Origin: CBDDBX01 sp965225955
GTDB taxonomy: Bacteria > Acidobacteriota > Aminicenantia > UBA2199
Reading direction: 5' to 3'
Length of the DNA: 64,000 nucleotides
NCBI GenBank assembly: GCA_965225955.1
Contig: CBDDBX010000044.1
Span: 62,001-126,000 of the forward strand
The position numbers were made by a program, and so were the translations under genes. The notes beneath the pieces are model-generated. The model had not been told where the DNA came from, made no database searches, and saw only the letters and a program-made list of their open reading frames with translations. This document shows positions 37,201 to 44,324 of the stretch, one piece after another (within the stretch, counting starts at the first letter, position 1; every line of letters begins with the position of its first letter).

Positions 37201-37925
37201 TCACAAGGATAATAACCGTGGAGCAAGAAATGATTATGTGTTGTTATCTTACCATTCATTATAAGAGATTCAAGTATTTCAAATTCACTAAGTCCATAGC
37301 CTAAAAAAAGAACAGTATAATTATCAAAAATAGATCTTAAAAAATCTTTAAAACTATCATTACTATATCTTTTCATATACTGAGGTAAAGTGAACACTAA
37401 ACTTTTAGTTTTATCAATAGATCCATGTATTTTAAATAAACTGCTATGTTCTCTGTTTTCAAAATTCTCTTTCGTGAAGCTATTTTCATCAAAAACTATA
37501 TTACTTTTCTCAAACCTATAATCGAACAGCTTATCTGCATTAGTTGTAACAAATTTTCCTCTAAGTTTATAAATACTATCATATAAAGTTCTAGCATCTT
37601 CTGTTTCATCATTTTTTTTTGACGTTAATGCATCATTCATTTTGTCAAAAAACAAATTTTCAAACCTTGGCTTTAGTAGTTTATATGCAATGGTTATTAA
37701 CTGTTTTTGACTGTTACTTGACAATTTAAGAGATTCTCTGGTTTGATAATTTATTATTTTCTTATTATAACATTCATCGATGAGATTTTTTGCTAAATCA
37801 TCCCACCCTCTACACCCGCACAGTCTTGACACACCAGCTCCAATAAAAATAACTAATCGACCTCTATTTACAGCCTCTTTTAGTTCATCCGGTAACTCAG
37901 GAATTTCTTTTATCTGATTTGCCAC
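34272..37925 (-). CDS. Large SIR2-domain protein (putative NADase effector)
   Basis: 1217 aa. The N-terminal 230 residues form a SIR2_2-like NAD-binding domain: VIFIGAGVS (25-33), TTNAD (127-131), the catalytic His in KIHGS (His167), and FLGYGLSE (207-214). The remaining 980 residues are mostly alpha-helical with no motif I can name; length and plan resemble SIR2-DUF4020 or DSR-type defence proteins, in which the C-terminal part senses infection and the SIR2 domain depletes NAD. I chose the GTG at 37925 because AGGAG lies 8 nt upstream; a TTG seven codons earlier has no ribosome site. Visibly more AT-rich than the housekeeping genes, divergent from the giant NTPase, and inside the direct-repeat-bounded segment. 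Confidence 0.8.
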   Translation of the reverse strand: MANQIKEIPELPDELKEAVNRGRLVIFIGAGVSRLCGCRGWDDLAKNLIDECYNKKIINYQTRESLKLSSNSQKQLITIAYKLLKPRFENLFFDKMNDALTSKKNDETEDARTLYDSIYKLRGKFVTTNADKLFDYRFEKSNIVFDENSFTKENFENREHSSLFKIHGSIDKTKSLVFTLPQYMKRYSNDSFKDFLRSIFDNYTVLFLGYGLSEFEILESLIMNGKITTHNHFLLHGYYPCDEKLLEAHRLYYSELNIEIVGYSRGEIGYKQLIKIIDRWSVDMKSTNFLINSIGFVEDNAKEYKEENKSAMAQFLRESPQAKKFLEVLIESPNPASWFDTLFEENYFTNSDKGFIVRDGRFVRSTGWTAFAYLGRLAEYNKNINDRDIFNKLTIIIQSLMHYSANEFNLHSTFLEILSTMIGNDIESKLDSSILQIVENCNINTNIPMIIAHYTIPATLKYKREQLFIKILNNLLVYREIESFMETKEYVGSISNYNFRDIYIKHIDVISELWGKEVIQLCFEKIDKFLEEYPEGFDSWKIRSIDDCDLSDYDKSEFDKQLIVLIKELIKRLDSSTFAKKVDEFIAQAGVKNRLSIFIIDHFYNYFCDKFWSIDWNPLDSSRWEMKPEVYDLIKNNAQAIVDNTVHLDKLIEWVKDIEFDIQGDNQVMKEAFARKEWLYPLLYTGNSKVKKEYDKYDSINNAEPHMEGRNARITIISGSSRYEYEELSIMTASKLIKCLNEFDEHSYESAQNGWNKMDLGRTLEGVVAADPSKYIDEIDLFLKLKKDYLTNFIEGIKNSWKNKIDIDVSKVLYFVSNVTTDDSFWQGEEKYERYSEWFAKEVARFIVEGYKSEERSFGQEYLEKCEAILIELEKRAESTGGWNNVDYPTIQLNTTLCAIYEAMIMLSLSWAKNNKELDKSRRWKPVLKEFFDKALNSTTPKVQELIMTLGKFLANIDYLDSDWLKSNLDKIFPLDNEEYFKASFSCYVSYTGQVYGAIYRMLKESGIYQHALQFDFGHGTLATTRRFIEQITLGYKYSGDELNDKDGLIYKLLNEGNSRQLLELVWFVPKLVKYDDSGLDLVKNLWNELTKSKREIGEVKRSLWQWGSLFNEPEDIEVDLIASIESFDQSEPFRFVEYVEELVEKDKIELSFRLFKKMVEVAGPVESFRRDMVKEIIEAFYKAPEKVKKEDVDVICNKYAEEGYELGRDLFNKYNS

Positions 37926-38129
37926 TCTCTCATCTCCTAGATTCAATTGTATTTCTAATTCTCAAATTTAATATATCAGGTGAAGTTTTGAGTAGCAAGT
38001 CATAAATCCATATCCAGAAAGGATCTTCCCAAATTTCCAGATATTGTGCATTAATATTAATTCAGAAACAGTTTGAAGTTTATTAAATTATTCTCTGTGA
38101 ATTTTTATCTTGCAATTGGCTATCATTTG

Positions 38130-38145
38130 ATTCAAAATATTGAAT
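38130..38145. promoter_or_regulatory. Inverted repeat between the divergent SIR2 and NTPase genes
   Basis: ATTCAA-AATA-TTGAAT, perfect 6-bp arms, 16 nt before the NTPase start codon. Two CAATTGG words flank it (38113-38119 and 38148-38154). A candidate operator in the NTPase promoter region. Confidence 0.4.
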
Positions 38146-38161
38146 AACAATTGGAGGCTTT

Positions 38162-41100
38162 ATGAGCAAAAGAGAAGATAAGGTTACAGGAGTATCTTCA
38201 AAAATAGAAGATGTAGAAATTGATCTTTACGACTATCACTATTCCCACGGTATGCCTAACTATTCAGGACAGGAGTCAGATTTTCTTGGAAGAAAAGAAT
38301 TATTAAAAAAACTCAGATCAATCCTGCTATTCAGTAAGTCACAATCAGGTGCTTATTTGATAACAGGTTTCAGAGGAATGGGTAAAACCAGTCTTATAAA
38401 TAAGCTGATTAGTGAAATAACATTCTCAGCCTCACAATCCAGAAGTTTCATAAACATGTTCAGAACAATGCTGGGAACGATATTTGTTGTATTACTTTTC
38501 TCAACACATAAAAATGATTCACATATGCCATTTACCTTAGCTGGATTTACAGCACTGATTCATACATACCTGATTTTGAGAAAATATTTCGACAACAGAT
38601 CAACCAAAAATTTTCTTCGTAATATTTATAATAATATAAAAAATAACACACTATTCAGAGGTAAAAATATCCCGCTCAGTTTCGTATGGAAAGAGTTATG
38701 GTTTTTTATAAAGGATACATTAATAGTTGACTCCCGTCACTCAGCAAACGCGTCAAACAGATTTTTTATAATTGCTGCAAGAAGTGTATATCTGGCTTTC
38801 CTCTCCATTTTGATTATAAAAAGTAATCCATCTATTATAAAAGGCCATATTATTCCTGCAATTGAGCTATCTATTGTTATTCCTATACTAATATATGTCA
38901 CCTCATTATTATGGTTTTATCCTATTAGTAAGAAAAACTGGCAGAACGCTTTTAGAAGAATAAGAGATTATTTCAGTCATTCCGGTAAAGTTTTCATAAA
39001 AATTAATCTTGGATATGACAATTTAAAGGAGTTGGATATATTGAAATTAATAGCTCAATCTATTCAAAAAGAGTATGCTAAATTTTATAAAATATCTTCA
39101 CGCAATATCTATCTTAAATTAATCAAAATTATCTCTATAATTATTCTGGTATATCTTACTTTGCACTCCACCACTATTATCAAAATAACATCTGAAGCCC
39201 TTATTCATCTGAACTACTACACATTTTTCCCGAGTCAGCAAAAGTTTATAAAGCAATTTCCAGAACTTGAAAAATTGATATTAAATAAAAAAAACTCCGC
39301 AACAACAGTATCCCCCGGGAAATATATACTGTATAAACAGACTACCAAATCATCTATTACTGAGCACCATATTTCTGAAAAAACTCCTGAAGATAAAACA
39401 GATATTATTCACAAAACAATTATTTTTATCGAAAAGGCCTCCATTATCGTAGATAATTTAGTAACAGATCTTACTAAATATCTGACGTCAAGATTGTTAC
39501 CTTTTGAAACATCAAGAATACACCAATACCTATCATCCCCAAATTATCTGGCTTTTCTACTATTCATCTTCTATTACTATATCTCAATTGTAAAGATTCC
39601 GGGGTTATTCAATATCAGTAATAGGCAAAACATAAAAAAAGAGATTGAAGATCTTAATAAAGATATAGAATATGACACATCAGATAGTAAACAGAATTCA
39701 TTCTCTTTAAAGAGCCTAATCAATGTAGGAAATTCCCGTAAACATGAACGTAAGAAAGCAGATGTAAGGGAAATTGAGAATAGATTAATAGATATTTTTG
39801 ATGCCTGTACCAAAAGAAACTTTTTTTCACAGGTCCCAGAGTTTATATTTATATTTGATGAACTGGATAAAATAGAGGGAAGCGAGGAATCAGAAAATGA
39901 TAATTCTAATGTTGAATTCTCCCTGACAGAGAGTTACTACGGCAAAAAAGGCTTTAACAACAAACATGAGAAAGTGTTTAAAATCCTCTCAAACCTGAAG
40001 CATTTCATAAACAGTTCTCAGGCAAAATTCATATTTATTGCAGGTAGAGAGATGTATGATGCTTCCCTATCTGATGTCTCAGATCGTAATTTCTTTATAA
40101 GTAGTATATTTGATAAATCTAACATATATACCCCAAGCTTTCTGACAGAAGAGCTTAAAAACAATATAGATTTAACAAAAATGACAGAAAGATTTGTCTG
40201 TCAATATCTTTTCCCACCCGGCTACGACCCCAGGCTCTTCGATTTAAATAATTACAAGATATTTCTGGATAAAGTCAAACACAAAAATGAATCATCACAA
40301 ATCAAAAAAGAGTTACTAATAAACAAGAAAGTATTTACTCTTAAACAATTCATAACTTACCTGACTTACAGAAGTAATGGAGCACCCAAAAAACTCTCCA
40401 TATATTTTGAAGAGTATATTCATATGAAGCATAAATTTATGACCAGTAGTTTAAAGCTTCTTTTCAAAGAAAAAGATCAATACGCATTTGGGTTTATCTC
40501 TTACCTTATTACTCCCATCTATCTGTCTATGGGAGAAAGTACTAAGAAATATAACGATAAACTTATTGTCTCTGTAGCTTTCATAATAGATAACATCTAT
40601 AAATTTCACAGCAACTCATTCTCCTGGAATAATATAAACTCCATTCCTGAAATGCTCGATATTAATCAATCTCCCCAATTAAGGGAGGTAATCAGCAAAA
40701 TAATAAACAGATTAACCTATACCCATTTAATAAAGATAACCAATGGACTCCATGCATTTAAATTCAGAAAGAAAATTGCCGAAGAGATTAAATGTCTATC
40801 CAAAAGATCTGAAATTGAATCAGCTGCTTTTAACTTTACGCTAAAAGAATCTCAAATGCTGAAAAAGTATTTCAACGCAAAATTGAAAGAAATGTATACA
40901 GATATGCAGGATAGCTCTGATACAGAAGATACATACAGATTAAGTGAAATATCCCTGCATATGGCTCTTGGAGATATATACTTCTATGATGACGAGTTTA
41001 ATGAAGCCGCACATCATTACTTAGAATCCCTTAAGAAAATAAGACCTCTTTCCAGAACATCGAAATCCCAGATATACGGATATCAATATATTGTCAATAT

Positions 41101-43699
41101 GCTTAAATTGGGTCTAACCTATGAAAAGCATCGCAAAAACGCAAGAGCTTTCAAGATCTATTCAGAAATAATAAGAACTGTGATTAAATATCGGGATATT
41201 GATATTAACAGAATGGGACTATATGAAAGAAGATTACCAATAGAAGGCTTAGCGAAAATTTATCATAACATGTTAATACAACCCCCCCATCTTGAATCTA
41301 TAATTAAGGATCATAAAAATGACAACAAAAAGTTTGTTCATATATTTATAAAGAAAGAACAGCCATATAGAGAACCAGAATCTTTGGTTACCATACCTCT
41401 ATTTGACGATAAAAAAGATGTTCCTGTTTGTCTGACATCTGATTTTGCAGAACTTATGAGTAGTGAGCCTTTCTCTGCTCATAAAGAAAAGATATTATAT
41501 AAATCTTCATCATTTGAGAACTCAAGAATAGCTATTCAACCCCTTCTTGCAAAGCTTCAGCTTCTGGAGAAGATACAGAATGAAGGAATAACACAAGTTG
41601 ATCTTGAGAGAATAGAAGTTGAATTTAATCATATTACAAAAGTATCTGATCAAAAAACCAAATGCCTTCTTAAAATTGAGTTCTGGTCTAAAATAGGAGA
41701 CATTTTATTTTTCAGAAACAGCTACCCGGATTCTCCAAAAATCAAAAGAAAAGAAGAGACTACTGATAAGTGTTCTCTTAAAGTAGAATATACGTTCTGC
41801 AACTACTACAATAAAAGCCTGACAATTCTAGCCCAGAATATTTTTGGAATATCTGACACAAATGAGAATACTCTAGCGTTATATGTTTTTCAGGAACTAC
41901 TCAAATATAAAAAGTACAATAAAAACGAAGCGGTTCTGAAAATAGCTGCAAACATCTTTGCAGGCATAGGTAATAGTTGCTACAGTAAAACCTGTACCAA
42001 TGATATTAATCTGGTATTTCTTAACGAAGTCATTGAGCTCTTTTATCCTGCTGGAGAAGACGAAAAACAAATTATAAATCTTGTTGAGAAAACCATATCT
42101 TCCAAAGAATGCTGCCAAAATAAATTTGAAAGAGTTATTATTATGTATCTGATCTCTTTCCAGATTTTTCAATTTGGTGGTAATTATAAAGAATCCGCTC
42201 TTCAATTACAAAAAATTTTATACATAATAAAAGATATGTTGATAGAACCATCTACACATTTTGGAATTAGAGCTACTATCTGGTTAAATTTTGAAAAAAT
42301 TGAGAAAGGTATAGCCAAACTGATATTAATCAATCTCTGTAGAGCTCATGATAGTATTCATCGACTTGAAGCCATGTCATATGAAGATATTATGGACAAA
42401 GAGATACCTTTGCAAAATATAACTGTTAGCTCCGAGCTTAGAGAAACAATTATGATACTTGATGAATTGAAAGTAAGGTGTTGTTGGAAAGATTTCTGCG
42501 AACACTTAACCTATGCAAATTATCAAAAAATAGCTCCAATCACTCCTTACTCTATAATTAACAGTAAATTCAGACATATTATGGAATTAAGGTTGAAAAC
42601 AATAGTCAATCATAAAATATTACTAGATCTGGAACAAATTATTGGTATGAAGATACCTGATTATTGTCATTTGAGAAAATTAAAACAAGTTATACTTCCT
42701 GAAACATTAAAAGAACAGCTATCTGATTCTAATAATAACAAATCAAATATTCAACCTTTTTATAAGACAATATCGCAGCAGTTGAATATATTAAACCATA
42801 CAATTGGTAAACTCAACTCGCATTTTTCATTATTGCCATGGAAGAAAACAAGCAAAATTCAAGAAACAACTAAATCATTACTTAACTTATTCGCTTCTGC
42901 AATAGATAGATTCTGTAGTAATCTGGAACAGCTCATCAACATGCTAACTCTTTCAGATATATTTCATGAGAATGTAAAATTAGATATTGAAATCTTACTT
43001 AAAGATCTAAATCTTATTAGAAAAGCTCTAAACAATACTACAAAAATCTCACAAATTTCTAGCACTGCAAAAATCCACAAAAACGTTGAACTTAAACTAT
43101 TAATTAATAGATTTTTCAAAATCAATGATACACAAAAAGTTAATTCACTGAATGGGATAATAAATCTGATAAAACAGCAAATTACAACTCCTAAAGAACC
43201 CAGAACTAACATAACAGATGAAATGATTAAGTTCCTTATAGAAGATTCTATATATTGCTTTGATCAGATTCTTGACACTCATGAGTTATTTAATATATCT
43301 TATCTACCAACAAATACATTCATAGGCAATGCTTACTTCTATAAAGCTAAATGGGTAGAATATTTTAACGCTTTACCAGAAAGTTGGCAAAAACAAATGA
43401 AGGTTAAAAAGGCTGATGATCATTTTCTATATGAAAAAGCGAAAAGAATCTATCATGAGATAAAAGATCTACACAGAGGTGGGAAAATATATAAAGAGAA
43501 GATGATCAGGGATATGTACTATCTTAATGAAGATTATGATGATACCTTCCATCATTTTCATACAGCATCAGAAAGATTTAAACTGAACTCAGATAACATA
43601 GATAAAAAAATAGAAACAGCTAATAAAAAGACCTTTCAATCTTCTACATATAAGGTTGCCAATCACAGATCTCTTATATATGAAGATGAAGATAATTGA
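38162..43699 (+). CDS. Giant membrane P-loop NTPase with TPR-like region (KAP/STAND-like)
   Basis: 1845 aa. YSGQESDFLGRKELLKKL is an Orc1/AAA16-like entry to Walker A, GFRGMGKTS (69-77). Five to six hydrophobic segments follow (about 97-115, 121-141, 202-220, 231-253, 319-341, 461-479). Walker B (FIFIFDELDK, 561-570) and a sensor-like FIFIAGREMYD come after them. Membrane helices inserted between Walker A and Walker B are the hallmark of KAP-type NTPases, but I see more of them than the usual four. Beyond residue 900, TPR-like pairs appear (MALGDIYFYDDEFNEAAHHYLESL), then long helical, Lys-rich sequence. TTGGAGG precedes the ATG. The last nine codons lie in direct repeat B. Very AT-rich. Role unknown; membrane sensor in defence is a hypothesis. 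Confidence 0.75.
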   Translation: MSKREDKVTGVSSKIEDVEIDLYDYHYSHGMPNYSGQESDFLGRKELLKKLRSILLFSKSQSGAYLITGFRGMGKTSLINKLISEITFSASQSRSFINMFRTMLGTIFVVLLFSTHKNDSHMPFTLAGFTALIHTYLILRKYFDNRSTKNFLRNIYNNIKNNTLFRGKNIPLSFVWKELWFFIKDTLIVDSRHSANASNRFFIIAARSVYLAFLSILIIKSNPSIIKGHIIPAIELSIVIPILIYVTSLLWFYPISKKNWQNAFRRIRDYFSHSGKVFIKINLGYDNLKELDILKLIAQSIQKEYAKFYKISSRNIYLKLIKIISIIILVYLTLHSTTIIKITSEALIHLNYYTFFPSQQKFIKQFPELEKLILNKKNSATTVSPGKYILYKQTTKSSITEHHISEKTPEDKTDIIHKTIIFIEKASIIVDNLVTDLTKYLTSRLLPFETSRIHQYLSSPNYLAFLLFIFYYYISIVKIPGLFNISNRQNIKKEIEDLNKDIEYDTSDSKQNSFSLKSLINVGNSRKHERKKADVREIENRLIDIFDACTKRNFFSQVPEFIFIFDELDKIEGSEESENDNSNVEFSLTESYYGKKGFNNKHEKVFKILSNLKHFINSSQAKFIFIAGREMYDASLSDVSDRNFFISSIFDKSNIYTPSFLTEELKNNIDLTKMTERFVCQYLFPPGYDPRLFDLNNYKIFLDKVKHKNESSQIKKELLINKKVFTLKQFITYLTYRSNGAPKKLSIYFEEYIHMKHKFMTSSLKLLFKEKDQYAFGFISYLITPIYLSMGESTKKYNDKLIVSVAFIIDNIYKFHSNSFSWNNINSIPEMLDINQSPQLREVISKIINRLTYTHLIKITNGLHAFKFRKKIAEEIKCLSKRSEIESAAFNFTLKESQMLKKYFNAKLKEMYTDMQDSSDTEDTYRLSEISLHMALGDIYFYDDEFNEAAHHYLESLKKIRPLSRTSKSQIYGYQYIVNMLKLGLTYEKHRKNARAFKIYSEIIRTVIKYRDIDINRMGLYERRLPIEGLAKIYHNMLIQPPHLESIIKDHKNDNKKFVHIFIKKEQPYREPESLVTIPLFDDKKDVPVCLTSDFAELMSSEPFSAHKEKILYKSSSFENSRIAIQPLLAKLQLLEKIQNEGITQVDLERIEVEFNHITKVSDQKTKCLLKIEFWSKIGDILFFRNSYPDSPKIKRKEETTDKCSLKVEYTFCNYYNKSLTILAQNIFGISDTNENTLALYVFQELLKYKKYNKNEAVLKIAANIFAGIGNSCYSKTCTNDINLVFLNEVIELFYPAGEDEKQIINLVEKTISSKECCQNKFERVIIMYLISFQIFQFGGNYKESALQLQKILYIIKDMLIEPSTHFGIRATIWLNFEKIEKGIAKLILINLCRAHDSIHRLEAMSYEDIMDKEIPLQNITVSSELRETIMILDELKVRCCWKDFCEHLTYANYQKIAPITPYSIINSKFRHIMELRLKTIVNHKILLDLEQIIGMKIPDYCHLRKLKQVILPETLKEQLSDSNNNKSNIQPFYKTISQQLNILNHTIGKLNSHFSLLPWKKTSKIQETTKSLLNLFASAIDRFCSNLEQLINMLTLSDIFHENVKLDIEILLKDLNLIRKALNNTTKISQISSTAKIHKNVELKLLINRFFKINDTQKVNSLNGIINLIKQQITTPKEPRTNITDEMIKFLIEDSIYCFDQILDTHELFNISYLPTNTFIGNAYFYKAKWVEYFNALPESWQKQMKVKKADDHFLYEKAKRIYHEIKDLHRGGKIYKEKMIRDMYYLNEDYDDTFHHFHTASERFKLNSDNIDKKIETANKKTFQSSTYKVANHRSLIYEDEDN

Positions 43700-43827
43700 A
43701 GCAATTTTCTACACTTTGTGTAGAGATTTCAATTAAAAAGAGTAAATAGATTATCTACACAACGTGTAGAGGTTTTACAAAAGCAATCCTCTACTCACTG
43801 TGTATAGAATTACAAGAATATACATAC
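43670..43827. repeat. 158-bp direct repeat, copy B
   Basis: Begins within the last codons of the NTPase gene and runs 128 nt past its stop. Palindromes TCTACACTTTGTGTAGA (43708-43724), TCTACACAACGTGTAGA (43754-43770) and a degenerate third (43790-43808) sit at the same offsets as in copy A. The hairpins may also end transcription of the NTPase gene. Confidence 0.92.
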
Positions 43828-43870
43828 TTTTTCAATCTAAACCCAATCCCCGGGGTTGTGGGTGGTGTTT

Positions 43871-44179
43871 TCAGACGGCTTTTTTGTCTGAATCGATAGT
43901 ATCTGCATGCTTTCTGGAAAAGAGCAGCTTCTGCCCTCTTGCAGCAAATTGTGTTATCGAATCAGTACTGATTTTTAAATCCCCTCTCTCTCTTTTCCCG
44001 TTTTTTAAGAACTCCCCAACACTGGAAAAAATTGAATAATAGTCAAAGATTCTGTCTGACAATTTCTCAGTAATAAGATATGTACCACAGACTTTGCATC
44101 TTATTTTAATATCTGCAGAACCCTTCCCCAAAATGACTTCTGCTCTGTTATTGCAGAAATAACACTTCCGATACATCAT
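43871..44179 (-). CDS. Small zinc-ribbon protein, hypothetical
   Basis: 102 aa. MYRKCYFCNN and IRCKVCGTYLIT give two CxxC pairs (Cys6/Cys9 and Cys28/Cys31), a zinc ribbon near the N-terminus. The rest is a polar helical tail without a recognised domain. Similar Cys-ribbon heads (CxxC, about 18 residues, CxxCGxY) occur at the front of several defence-associated proteins, where a TIR, nuclease or other effector domain follows; here nothing follows. I chose the ATG at 44179 because AGAGG lies 8 nt before it; 21 more codons upstream have no ribosome site. It lies 44 nt beyond direct repeat B, so it may belong to the same island. Confidence 0.65.
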   Translation of the reverse strand: MMYRKCYFCNNRAEVILGKGSADIKIRCKVCGTYLITEKLSDRIFDYYSIFSSVGEFLKNGKRERGDLKISTDSITQFAARGQKLLFSRKHADTIDSDKKAV

Positions 44180-44324
44180 AAATAATCCTCTCACCTGCTT
44201 TATCTGTCCCTGTCTATTAATATAACAGTTATTACTCTGCACAACAAGCAGGTGTACTATTTTTCTTTACAAATTACAAAAAAATGTATGTATCCCCAGC
44301 TATTTCTATAACATTTTTAGTAAA

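Noticed and set aside
33716..43827. Interpretation of the 158-bp repeats as a transposon target-site duplication
   Set aside because: Far too long for a transposition duplication, and no transposase or integrase gene lies between them.
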